This document shows positions 44,230 through 52,711 of a stretch of 64,000 bases of DNA, piece after piece. Numbering within the stretch: position 1 is the stretch's first letter; the number at the start of each line of letters is the position of its first letter. Source of the DNA: Candidatus Marinamargulisbacteria bacterium SCGC AG-343-D04 (lineage in GTDB: Bacteria; Margulisbacteria; Marinamargulisbacteria; GCA-2716485; GCA-002719695); the NCBI GenBank assembly GCA_003265885.1, contig QFBQ01000001.1, positions 12,430 through 76,429 on the forward strand, read 5' to 3'. The notes under the pieces were generated by a model, which worked only from the letters and a program-made list of their open reading frames with translations, was not told where the DNA came from and did not search any database. Made by a program: the position numbers and the translations under genes.

Positions 44230-45300
44230 ATGAAACGAAAAAAACGAGTTCTAGTTGGAATGAGTGGTGGGATAGATTCCTCTGTGTGCGCAGCTATACT
44301 CAAAAAAAGAGGTTATGATGTTATTGGTATCACCATGCAATTGTTACCAAAAGAAATGGAAAAAGAGTCCAAATGCTGCAATTCCAATGCCATTACTGAT
44401 GCCAAACGTGTTGCCCAACAATTAAACATTCCTCATTACACTATCAATATTAGAGATGATTTCAAGCATCATGTCATTGATTATTTTGTAAACGAATATC
44501 TCCTTGGACATACACCAAACCCATGTGTAGAATGCAATCGTTACATCAAATTCGATGCCTTAGACCAAAAAGCTAAAGAATTAGACGCAGACTATGTTGC
44601 GACAGGACATTATTGCAAAATTACTCACAGCCCTAAAAAAGATCGATTTTTTCTAAAAAAAGCCAAGGACATCAAAAAAGATCAAACCTATTTTATGTAT
44701 ATGCTAACGCAATACCAACTGAGCCGAACCTTATTTCCTCTTAGTGATTATACAAAACCGGAGATCAGAGCCATTGCAGAATCTCTACAGTTAATTAATG
44801 CGAAAAAAAAGGAAAGTCAAGATATCTGTTTTGTGACGATGGGAAATTACAAAGAATTCATTGAAGAACAGCTTACAAGTCCTCAAAAAGAAGGTAATAT
44901 AGTTACAAATTCAGGAGAAATTCTTGGAAAACATCACGGGTTATACAACTATACTGTTGGTCAACGAAAAGGCTTAAACATTTCCTATGAACACCCTCTA
45001 TATGTTCTCAAGATCAATGCTCAAAAAAACGAAATCGTGGTTGGGAAAGAGTCTGATCTTCAACAACATTCATTTGAAGTCAACGAGTATCATCTCATCA
45101 ACAAAAGCATTTTCAATGAAAAAAAAGAATATTCAATTAAAGTAAGATATCGAATGATCCCATTTAAGGCCACTATAAAGTTAGAATCCGAAACCAAAAT
45201 GACTATTCATTCCCATTCTCCATTAAAATTTATCACAACAGGCCAATCTTGTGTCATATATGATAATGAGAATGTAATTGGTGGTGGAATAATCGTTTAA
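44230..45300 (+). CDS. mnmA: tRNA-specific 2-thiouridylase MnmA
   Basis: Adds sulphur to U34 of tRNA-Glu, -Gln and -Lys. 356 residues. GMSGGIDSSVCA holds the PP-loop (12-18). NPCVECNRYIKFDAL and SQDICFV supply the catalytic Cys pair, residues 102 and 200 (102/199 in E. coli). ATGHYCKI, KDQTYFMYML and GLYNYTVGQRKGL follow in the family order. TATGAT lies 14 nt before ATG 44230. It fits with mnmD in the same window for one wobble modification pathway. Confidence 0.96.
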   Translation: MKRKKRVLVGMSGGIDSSVCAAILKKRGYDVIGITMQLLPKEMEKESKCCNSNAITDAKRVAQQLNIPHYTINIRDDFKHHVIDYFVNEYLLGHTPNPCVECNRYIKFDALDQKAKELDADYVATGHYCKITHSPKKDRFFLKKAKDIKKDQTYFMYMLTQYQLSRTLFPLSDYTKPEIRAIAESLQLINAKKKESQDICFVTMGNYKEFIEEQLTSPQKEGNIVTNSGEILGKHHGLYNYTVGQRKGLNISYEHPLYVLKINAQKNEIVVGKESDLQQHSFEVNEYHLINKSIFNEKKEYSIKVRYRMIPFKATIKLESETKMTIHSHSPLKFITTGQSCVIYDNENVIGGGIIV

Positions 45301-45307
45301 ATATTTC

Positions 45308-45313
45308 TATAAT
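45308..45313 (+). promoter_or_regulatory. -10 box TATAAT, 6 nt before the small membrane protein gene
   Basis: TATAAT is followed by ATAAGC and ATG 45320. A clear -35 box is not present at 16-18 nt. The gene starts 19 bp after mnmA, and the box suggests that it has its own promoter. Confidence 0.45.
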
Positions 45314-45319
45314 ATAAGC

Positions 45320-45589
45320 ATGCAAGACCTCATCAACACTCTATTTTTATCTATTTTTTCCTTTGCATACCACTATATACACACGCATTTTATAAGCTAT
45401 ATCATTATATTACTCATCGGACTGTTTCTAATGAAACGCGTGTACGTTTACAGTAAGAAAATTAAAAAACCCAAAAGCTTTATCGAGTTATTTTCCTTTG
45501 TTTTAGTATATTGTATCGTATTATTTGTTGGTGCATTTAACGTATGGTTTGTGCTGATTCATTTTCATACATTTCGGATATTAAGTTAA
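45320..45589 (+). CDS. small membrane protein, unknown
   Basis: An 89-residue protein with helices at about 23-40 and 54-80 and basic residues between (KRVYVYSKKIKKPK). No family recognised. It follows mnmA by 19 bp and has a perfect TATAAT exactly 6 nt before its ATG, which supports it being a real gene. The 3' end is convergent with trpF. Confidence 0.55.
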   Translation: MQDLINTLFLSIFSFAYHYIHTHFISYIIILLIGLFLMKRVYVYSKKIKKPKSFIELFSFVLVYCIVLFVGAFNVWFVLIHFHTFRILS

Positions 45590-45619
45590 ACCGTCCACCT
45601 TTTTTACACAAAAAAACGT

Positions 45620-46237
45620 TTAAAGATCTTTCAGTACAGAAATAATATCCTGGATTTTATTATAGTCCTTCACTCCAGGCTCACTTTCCACTCCAGAATT
45701 AATATCCACAGCATAAGGATTAACAAGCTGAACAGCTTTTTTAATATTATCCACATCTAAGCCCCCTGATAAAATAATAGGCACATCAAAATCTTTTGCT
45801 GATAAAGCCAAACCCCAATCAAAAACTTTCCCCGTTCCCCCATACGAACCTTCTGATTTTGTATCTAATAAAATAGAAGTCACACTGCCTTGGAATTGAG
45901 GAATTTTCTGAATATCATCTAACCCCCCTACACGGATCGCTTTAATCACTTTTGCATCCATCTTCATACAATATTCTGGTGATTCATCACCATGAAGTTG
46001 AACAAAGTCCAATTTACACGATTTAGTAATGTCATTCACGCGATCTGCATCTTCATTCACAAACACACCCACTGAAGAAATAAAGGGAGGCAGAAAGTAG
46101 TTAATCTCTTGAACCGTTTCAGGACTTACATACCGAGAACTTTCCGAATAAAAAATAAAACCTAGAGCATGCACACCAAAAAATATGGCATTTTCTGCAT
46201 CTTCTCTCTTTGTAATCCCGCAAATTTTAATTTTCAT
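45620..46237 (-). CDS. trpF: phosphoribosylanthranilate isomerase
   Basis: Tryptophan synthesis step 3. 205 residues, a TIM barrel. 'KICGITKREDA' holds Cys6 (general base) and 'LLDTKSEGSYGGTGKVFDW' holds the catalytic Asp and phosphate loop. LSGGLDVDNI and AVDINSGVESEPGVKD are the closing signatures. It overlaps trpC by 4 nt (ATGA). Confidence 0.96.
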   Translation of the reverse strand: MKIKICGITKREDAENAIFFGVHALGFIFYSESSRYVSPETVQEINYFLPPFISSVGVFVNEDADRVNDITKSCKLDFVQLHGDESPEYCMKMDAKVIKAIRVGGLDDIQKIPQFQGSVTSILLDTKSEGSYGGTGKVFDWGLALSAKDFDVPIILSGGLDVDNIKKAVQLVNPYAVDINSGVESEPGVKDYNKIQDIISVLKDL

Positions 46238-47001
46238 TTAAAATAATCCAATAGAGACGGTTCTTTTATTAAACCTTCTCCTATCAAAACCGCATCAAAC
46301 TGATACTCACTAAGACCATCTAGTTGCTGAACTGAGTGATACCCACTCTCTGCAACAAACAAACATCCAGGAAATTCCTCATAAATAGTTTCTTTAATAT
46401 GAAGACTTCTATTGATATCAACATCAAAAGAATGTAAATCTCTATTGTTAACTCCTATAATCCGAACATCCGAAAGTTTCCGCAAGCACGCAACATCTTC
46501 TTCACTATGAATCTCTATTAACACATCCATCCCCAGTTCGTAAGCCTTATCAATAAGCTCTTGAGCTTGATCAACATCTAAAATAGCTAAAATAATCAAA
46601 ATAGCATCCGCCCCAATGTGATAGGACTCCTCTACTTGAATAGGATCCAAAATAAAATCTTTTCTTAAGATGGGCATAGAACTTACCTTATTAACAGACA
46701 TTAAATAATCATTTTTACCTTGAAAGAAGGGTTCATCCGTCAAAATAGAAAAAGCTGATGATCCTCCTTTTTCAAAATGATGAGCTAAATCAAGGGGATT
46801 AAAATCCGGATTAATAAGACCTTTTGAAGGAGACGCTTTTTTTATCTCAGAAATCAACGACAAACCAGGTTGACTCAAAGCCTCAAAGAAACGACTCTTT
46901 TTATGAGATCGTTCCATAGAAAGATCTCTAACAAAAGACGACTTCAACTGTTTAACATAGTCTTTCTTATATTTTAAAATATCTTCAAGAATTGAATGCA
47001 T
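46234..47001 (-). CDS. trpC: indole-3-glycerol phosphate synthase
   Basis: Tryptophan synthesis step 4. From ATG 47001 it has 255 residues; the start 'ILEDILKYKKDYV' fits the family opening, and the longer frame would overlap cysE by 41 nt. LISEIKKASPSKGLI, AFSILTDEPFFQG, LRKDFILDPIQVEESYHIGADAILIILAIL, GVNNRDL and FVAESG are all diagnostic. The order cysE-trpC-trpF is unusual. Serine links the two branches, as TrpB also consumes it, but no trpB is in view. Confidence 0.96.
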   Translation of the reverse strand: MHSILEDILKYKKDYVKQLKSSFVRDLSMERSHKKSRFFEALSQPGLSLISEIKKASPSKGLINPDFNPLDLAHHFEKGGSSAFSILTDEPFFQGKNDYLMSVNKVSSMPILRKDFILDPIQVEESYHIGADAILIILAILDVDQAQELIDKAYELGMDVLIEIHSEEDVACLRKLSDVRIIGVNNRDLHSFDVDINRSLHIKETIYEEFPGCLFVAESGYHSVQQLDGLSEYQFDAVLIGEGLIKEPSLLDYFK

Positions 47002-47005
47002 AGGC

Positions 47006-47902
47006 TTAATCTTTTTTAGAACGAACCAATTTATAGGTTGTATCAAAGTCTTCAGACAAATAAATTTTACTATAAGATGAAAGAGATCGCGTCAACCACA
47101 CATTACCACCAACAACTGAATGTGATCCAACCACTGTATTCCCGCCTAAAATAGTACTCATCGCATAAATAGTTACATGATCTTCCAATGTAGGATGCCG
47201 CTTTACAGAATTATCTCCATCAGAAACACTAAAGGCTCCTAAGGTAACCCCTTGATACAATTTAACATGATCCCCAATAATAGTCGTTTCACCTATCACA
47301 ATCCCTGTTCCATGATCTATACAAAAATGACGTCCAATTTGTGCTCCAGGGTGAATATCAATACCTGTTTGAAAGTGAACAATTTCAGTAATCATTCTAG
47401 GAATAATGGGTACGTTATGAGAATGAAAGAAATGAGCGATTCTATAGGCCATAACAGCTTGAAATCCCGGATACGATAACAACACCTCAATCATACTTGA
47501 TGCTGCAGGGTCTCCCTTATACATCGCCACCGCATCATCAATTAAGGCCTCTCGTAAAAAAGGGATATGTGTTAAAAAAGAAATGACTACATCCTCAGAA
47601 ATAGTCTTTGCTTCAGACTCAGAATATTTAGGACTTTCCTCCTGAGGATTCCACAACACACATTTCAGAATTTCCTTAAGAAGATCTGTATGTAATCGAG
47701 TCACTCTATCTTTTGTAAGCTTCTTCAACTCTTTATGTTCCAAAGCCTCTATTCCAAAAAATCCTGGGAACAAGACCTCTTTGATCTGCTCCAAAATAAG
47801 TTCTAGATGTTGCATCGGAGGGTAATGAATCCCATCAACTGGATTAATAATACCTACCTGACTATATGAATCTATAATTTTTTTTATTAGTGAATCAATC
47901 AT
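47006..47902 (-). CDS. cysE: serine O-acetyltransferase
   Basis: First step of cysteine synthesis. 298 residues. The N-terminal helical domain (about 1-150) and a left-handed beta-helix made of hexapeptides (about 180-285) are visible. MAYRIAHFFHSHNVP, FQTGIDIHPGAQIGRHFCIDHGTGIVIGET and 'KLYQGVTLGAFS' contain the catalytic His-Asp pair. The long N-terminus resembles EpsC-like and plant-type enzymes. It is first-to-second in the chain 48449-cysE-trpC-trpF, with an 8-nt overlap upstream. Confidence 0.94.
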   Translation of the reverse strand: MIDSLIKKIIDSYSQVGIINPVDGIHYPPMQHLELILEQIKEVLFPGFFGIEALEHKELKKLTKDRVTRLHTDLLKEILKCVLWNPQEESPKYSESEAKTISEDVVISFLTHIPFLREALIDDAVAMYKGDPAASSMIEVLLSYPGFQAVMAYRIAHFFHSHNVPIIPRMITEIVHFQTGIDIHPGAQIGRHFCIDHGTGIVIGETTIIGDHVKLYQGVTLGAFSVSDGDNSVKRHPTLEDHVTIYAMSTILGGNTVVGSHSVVGGNVWLTRSLSSYSKIYLSEDFDTTYKLVRSKKD

Positions 47903-48449
47903 CTATCCAAAATATCCATAGAAAACGTTTTTTAACTTTTTTAACATATTGCGATGTTTCCCTATAAGAAAGCCCAGACCCATAAAAATAGTGTACACCA
48001 GCAGAAACAATTAATGAAGAAGATCGAGAAGACAGTTCTGCTGGAAGCGTTCCTTTCATAACAAAAGACCATCTAGAAGAAAGCCTATACATATACCCTC
48101 CTGTTACAAACAAAGAGGCCCTATACTGGGATTCAAAAGTATTATTAAACCCTACTGAATAAAAGCATTTAGACGAAGTCGTTAACGGCACATACTTTCC
48201 ATAATCAAACATAATATGAGGGAACATATGACGAGACTCAAAGCGACTCCCTATATAAAGAGACTTAAACAAATTCTGTTCATAAAGACGTTGATACCCA
48301 ATCGAATACGTAAATTCCGAATTAGACTTCACACTAAAAAATGGTTGAAACAAAAAAGCAGTAGCATACGCCTGTAAAACAACAGGAATCACACACATCA
48401 TTAAAACGGCAATAACCATTCGCTTAAACAAATATCTCAAAAAAATCAT
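47895..48449 (-). CDS. exported protein, probable small outer-membrane barrel
   Basis: 184 residues from ATG 48449, chosen for the signal peptide that starts there (about 1-30) and an AAAGGTG sequence 11 nt upstream. The mature part alternates polar and hydrophobic residues with many Tyr, Phe and Ser, and contains paired strands such as 'FTYSIGYQRLYE' and 'FYSVGFNNTFES', a beta-barrel pattern. No family recognised. The end is basic and aromatic (KKRFLWIFWIDD). It overlaps cysE by 8 nt and probably leads this operon. Confidence 0.6.
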   Translation of the reverse strand: MIFLRYLFKRMVIAVLMMCVIPVVLQAYATAFLFQPFFSVKSNSEFTYSIGYQRLYEQNLFKSLYIGSRFESRHMFPHIMFDYGKYVPLTTSSKCFYSVGFNNTFESQYRASLFVTGGYMYRLSSRWSFVMKGTLPAELSSRSSSLIVSAGVHYFYGSGLSYRETSQYVKKVKKRFLWIFWIDD

Positions 48450-48620
48450 ATACGTAACACCTTTAGATCCACAGACAACCATCCAATTATATGGCATAAT
48501 ATATCATGATACAGGCTCATTATAAATCAAATAGGAAAAATAATTGAAATTTTTTCTCATTTTATAACGATAATTTAATAGAGGGAAAATATTTCAACAA
48601 AAGAAATATACATACTTACT

Positions 48621-49001
48621 ATGAAAAACATAAAAAAAACAGCCATTATTATTACAATATCCCTGATCTTACATTTCAGTGTCAGAGTTTACGCAAGTGT
48701 AACATTTCCTGCGTCTGTCTATCTAAACACGGGATATGAAGGGTTCACTGGTCATGTAACCATTATCTCTTCAAAATATCTAGAAGCATCAGATAAAATG
48801 AGAGAACGTCTAATTCCTCAATCAAATCCACTTATACGAATAAATTCTTCCATCGTTACATCTCAACCCATTAATACACCCACCCCTCGTTCATCAAACC
48901 CCAGCTTTACAGATGTAAACTCCAATATTCAATACACCCAGTCTATTCAAAATCAGCCTAGAAAGAACTACAGAATACAAACATTAAATTTAAATAACTA
49001 A
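48621..49001 (+). CDS. small exported protein, unknown
   Basis: A 126-residue protein with a signal peptide (about 1-26), followed by a short beta-like segment and a Pro/Ser/Asn/Thr-rich tail (about 75-120) that is probably disordered. No family recognised. TACATA ends 6 nt before ATG 48621. It faces the outer-membrane-like gene at 48449 across a 171-bp gap and is followed by the HAD gene. Confidence 0.55.
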   Translation: MKNIKKTAIIITISLILHFSVRVYASVTFPASVYLNTGYEGFTGHVTIISSKYLEASDKMRERLIPQSNPLIRINSSIVTSQPINTPTPRSSNPSFTDVNSNIQYTQSIQNQPRKNYRIQTLNLNN

Positions 49002-49070
49002 CTCTTCAAAACTCTATTACAATAAAACGGGTTACAAAAAAAGAAATAAACGCTATCCTAGATATGAACT

Positions 49071-49688
49071 ATGAAACCGATAAAAAACATTATTTTTGAT
49101 ATAGGAAATGTATTATTCAAATACGACCCCCATTTTATTACAGAATCACTTCTCCCTAAATCGCCCCATAAAGAATTTTATGTAAACGAACTATTTGATT
49201 CCCCCATTTGGCAATCCCTTGATAGAGGAGATATACGCCCCATTCAAGCCATTGAAAAAATTAAATCTCTACATTCCATTAGTCCAGAACAAGAAAAAGA
49301 TTTACAGTTCTTAATCAGCAATTTTTCATTACATCTTATTCTAAATGAAGATATGAAAAACATCTTCGAAAAAAATAGTACCGATTACAACCTGTATATT
49401 CTATCCAATTTTCAAGAAGAAAGTTTCCAGCTTCTCGTCCAAAAATATCCTTTCTTAAAAAAAGCAAAAGGGACTGTTATTTCAAGCAAAATAAACATGA
49501 AAAAACCCGAATTAGGTATCTTTCATTATTTACTGACTCAGTACAGTATTATCCCACAAGAATCTATTTTTATTGATGATTTAAAAGAGAATATCACATC
49601 AGCTGAACAACTTCTCATTAAAGGTATCCATTTTATTTCAGCCGAACAAACAAAGAAACATCTCTCTAAATTTAACATTAACGTATAA
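49071..49688 (+). CDS. HAD-superfamily phosphatase (HAD-IA, YihX-like)
   Basis: 205 residues. 'IIFDIGNVLFKYDP' is motif I with the first Asp; the second Asp is replaced by Gly (DIGN), as in the YihX/HAD-IA-v3 group. LSNFQEE is motif II, KKPELGIF motif III and FIDDLKENITSAEQL motif IV. The cap domain lies between motifs I and II. Substrates in this group include sugar phosphates. TAGATA lies 6 nt before the ATG. prfC follows after 12 bp. Confidence 0.9.
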   Translation: MKPIKNIIFDIGNVLFKYDPHFITESLLPKSPHKEFYVNELFDSPIWQSLDRGDIRPIQAIEKIKSLHSISPEQEKDLQFLISNFSLHLILNEDMKNIFEKNSTDYNLYILSNFQEESFQLLVQKYPFLKKAKGTVISSKINMKKPELGIFHYLLTQYSIIPQESIFIDDLKENITSAEQLLIKGIHFISAEQTKKHLSKFNINV

Positions 49689-49700
49689 CAAAAAATCATC

Positions 49701-51284
49701 ATGAAAACATTAGAAGAACATATTGAGTCTAGACGTACATTCGGAATAATATCACATCCAGACGCGGGGAAAACAACATTAACTGAAAAGTTACTATTAT
49801 TTGGAGGGGCTATCCATATAGCAGGTGCCATCAAAGCTAAAAAAGCCTCTCGCCACACAACATCAGATTTTATGGAAATTGAAAAGCAGCGTGGGATATC
49901 CGTCGCAACATCTGTCATGGGATTTAACTATAAAGATATCAAAATTAATCTTCTAGATACACCCGGTCATAAAGATTTTTCTGAAGATACCTACAGAACT
50001 CTTACTGCCGTTGACAGCAGTATTATGGTCATCGATTCTACCAAAGGCGTAGAAACTCAAACTTACAAACTAATGGAAGTCTGTCGAATGAGGAATACAC
50101 CTATCATTACATTTATTAATAAATGCGATCGTGAAGGGAAATCTCCCATTGAATTACTTGATGAGATTGAAGAAAAACTTCAGCTACAAGTATGCCCCTT
50201 TTCATGGCCCATAGGCACCGGAAGCCAATTTAAAGGAGTTTATAATTTTCAAGAAAAATCTATTCTCCTGTTTAATCCTCACAAAACAGAAAAAGATAGC
50301 TCCGCCTCACTCATTAAAAACCCTTCAAAAGAAAAACTAATATCCCTATTGGGAGAATCTGATACAGAACAATTACTTGAAGACATTGAACTCATTACTG
50401 AAATGTATCCCCCTCTAAATAAAGAAGATTACTTAAATGCCACCACAACTCCCTTATTTTTTGGTAGTGCTTTAAATAATTTTGGAGTAAAAGAACTCCT
50501 TGAAGGCTTTCTTGCCCTTTCCCCCACTCCAAAAGAAAGGGAAACAAAAAGCAGGAACATAAAACCTTCTGAAAAAACATTTTCAGGTTTCATTTTTAAA
50601 ATTCATGCCAATATGGATCCCAAACACCGAGATAGAATCGCATTTTTAAGAATTTGTTCTGGCACCTTTGAAAGAGGAAAAAAGTATCATCATGTCCGTC
50701 TAAACAAAGGATTGAAATTTAGTAACCCAACAGCTTTTATGGCACAAGAAAAGTCCATTGTGGATACAGCTTACCCAGGAGACATCATAGGGCTTCATGA
50801 TACAGGAAATCTTCGAATTGGAGATACTTTAACAGAAGGAGAATGTATATCCTTTATAGGCATCCCTCATTTTTCCCCAGAAATATTCAATTTCATCATA
50901 AACTTAGACCCTCTTAAATCAAAACAATTAAACAAAGGCCTAGAACATCTGTGTGAAGAAGGCGTTGCTCAATTATTTACACGATCCAGCGATTCTAAAA
51001 AAATCATTGGTGTCGTAGGGAGTCTACAATTTGAAGTCATCGAATATCGATTAAAAAATGAATACAACGCTAGTTGTCGTTTTGAAAACTTAAACTTTTC
51101 AAAAGCTGTATGGGTTCAATCAAAATCACCCACTGACCTTGACACTTTTATTAAAAAAAATCCAAACAATATCGCCTATGACCAAAAAGAAAACCCGGTC
51201 TATTTAGCTGAAACACAATGGGGATTAGACAGAGAAATAAAAGAAAATCCAGACATCAACTTTAAATTTTCGAATCATATATGA
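49701..51284 (+). CDS. prfC: peptide chain release factor 3
   Basis: 527 residues, the normal length. A GTPase that recycles RF1/RF2 from the ribosome. 'RRTFGIISHPDAGKTTLTEKLLLFGGAI' is G1; DFMEIEKQRGISVATSVM is G2; DTPGHKDFSEDTYRTL is G3; NKCDR is G4. GVVGSLQFEVIEYRLKNEYN is the diagnostic C-terminal part. Presence of RF3 indicates that this organism uses it in addition to the GGQ rescue-like protein. Confidence 0.96.
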   Translation: MKTLEEHIESRRTFGIISHPDAGKTTLTEKLLLFGGAIHIAGAIKAKKASRHTTSDFMEIEKQRGISVATSVMGFNYKDIKINLLDTPGHKDFSEDTYRTLTAVDSSIMVIDSTKGVETQTYKLMEVCRMRNTPIITFINKCDREGKSPIELLDEIEEKLQLQVCPFSWPIGTGSQFKGVYNFQEKSILLFNPHKTEKDSSASLIKNPSKEKLISLLGESDTEQLLEDIELITEMYPPLNKEDYLNATTTPLFFGSALNNFGVKELLEGFLALSPTPKERETKSRNIKPSEKTFSGFIFKIHANMDPKHRDRIAFLRICSGTFERGKKYHHVRLNKGLKFSNPTAFMAQEKSIVDTAYPGDIIGLHDTGNLRIGDTLTEGECISFIGIPHFSPEIFNFIINLDPLKSKQLNKGLEHLCEEGVAQLFTRSSDSKKIIGVVGSLQFEVIEYRLKNEYNASCRFENLNFSKAVWVQSKSPTDLDTFIKKNPNNIAYDQKENPVYLAETQWGLDREIKENPDINFKFSNHI

Positions 51285-51329
51285 TATAATTTAGATACTG
51301 TAAACGATTAAATATATAAACTAATTACG

Positions 51330-52250
51330 ATGAAAACTAAAACAATCCACAACGAACTTCCTGATATTGCACAAGCGTCTTCTTCATCTATTCAAAAAGA
51401 CATTGATTATGTAGGAATGACACAGATCAACGTCCCTATTACCTATGGTGATAATCACAAAACCCAATCTGCCGTAGCAAGCTGCAACATCTTTCTTAAT
51501 TTAAAAGATCCTACTATTAAAGGGATTCACATGTCTCGATTATACACTACTCTAAACTCATTTTGTGAACAGGAAACTCTTTCTTTTCAGTCGTTATCCA
51601 CCTTATTAGACCGTTGCATAGAATCACATAAAGGCATATCTGACAGTGCAAAAATACAGATATCCTTCGACCATATTAAAAAAAATAGTTCTTTAAAATC
51701 AGAATTAAGTGGATATAAAATATATCCCATTACATTAAGTTATGAAAAAACCCCTTATTCAACACATGCTACTCTAGCTTATACCCTTACATACTCTAGC
51801 ACCTGCCCATGCTCCGCAGCCTTATCACGTCAAGCTATTCAAGAAAAATTCCAAGAAGATTTCACTGCCAGCTCAGAATTTTCCAAAGATGACATCGTCA
51901 GCTGGCTTGGAAAAGAAGAAAGCATATGTGCAACGCCCCATAGTCAGCGCAGTAACGCGACACTAACCTTCAGTGTCAATCCGTCTTCACAACTCACTAT
52001 CACAGATTTTATTACAGGAGCCGAAGAGACTCTACAAACATCCGTTCAAACAACTGTAAAACGCATCGACGAAAAAGAATTTGCCATAAAAAATGCTGCA
52101 AACCTAATGTTCTGTGAAGATGCCGTCAGAAGACTAGACAAATGGGCCGAAAGCATCAACAACATCTCTGAATATAGTATAGAAGTCAATCATTACGAAA
52201 GCCTTCACCCTCATAATGCAACAGCAAAAGTATCTCGGAAAAAATTATAA
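51330..52250 (+). CDS. folE2: GTP cyclohydrolase IB
   Basis: Converts GTP to dihydroneopterin triphosphate for folate and queuosine-type pathways. 306 residues. 'DYVGMTQINVPI', AVASCNIFLNL, GIHMSRLY and 'SSTCPCSAALSRQAIQ' (with the catalytic Cys), then ATPHSQRSNATL and 'FCEDAVRRLD' match the FolE2 (COG1469) family. It is the metal-flexible alternative to zinc-dependent FolE. The 3' end overlaps cbiX by 6 nt, tail to tail. Confidence 0.95.
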   Translation: MKTKTIHNELPDIAQASSSSIQKDIDYVGMTQINVPITYGDNHKTQSAVASCNIFLNLKDPTIKGIHMSRLYTTLNSFCEQETLSFQSLSTLLDRCIESHKGISDSAKIQISFDHIKKNSSLKSELSGYKIYPITLSYEKTPYSTHATLAYTLTYSSTCPCSAALSRQAIQEKFQEDFTASSEFSKDDIVSWLGKEESICATPHSQRSNATLTFSVNPSSQLTITDFITGAEETLQTSVQTTVKRIDEKEFAIKNAANLMFCEDAVRRLDKWAESINNISEYSIEVNHYESLHPHNATAKVSRKKL

Positions 52251-52604
52251 ATCTGCTTTTTCTAAAAGAACTTCAGCAATTTTTGTATGTACACCTAAAT
52301 GAGATGATACCCGAATAGAAATATTCAGATACTGTTCAGATATCTCCTTAACCATACGAGGTATATCAGAAGTAGAATGTCTTCCAGGAGACAACATATA
52401 AGGCTGAACTACAATCTCTGTTGCTCCACGCTGAACACATGCATGTATTCCCTCTTCAATAGTAGGTTCCGCTAGCTCCATATGTGACGCTTCTATAATA
52501 AGTTCCGGAGACAAGCCTTCTAAAAGACTGACCACATCAAAAATCATATCATTGGCTTCTTGCCGCTTTGATCCATGATCAACAATCAGTAATGCTTTCG
52601 TCAT
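52245..52604 (-). CDS. short sirohydrochlorin chelatase (CbiX-like)
   Basis: 119 residues from ATG 52604; GTG 52619 is an alternative start. 'ALLIVDHGSKRQEAND' carries the active-site His9 and 'VVQPYMLSPGRHSTSDIPRMV' carries the second His and metal region. This single-domain size is that of CbiXS-type enzymes, which dimerise to make one active unit; two-domain chelatases such as HemH are in the same window. It inserts Co2+ or Fe2+ into sirohydrochlorin. Whether it serves cobalamin or siroheme cannot be told. Confidence 0.85.
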   Translation of the reverse strand: MTKALLIVDHGSKRQEANDMIFDVVSLLEGLSPELIIEASHMELAEPTIEEGIHACVQRGATEIVVQPYMLSPGRHSTSDIPRMVKEISEQYLNISIRVSSHLGVHTKIAEVLLEKADL

Positions 52605-52711
52605 CCTTATAATGTACACGAGAATTTCTTATTAATAAACATCCAAACTCTACTAATCAATAAAAACACGTTTAGAAAAAGTTCCGTCTGTGTATTACAC
52701 TAAGAGTAATA

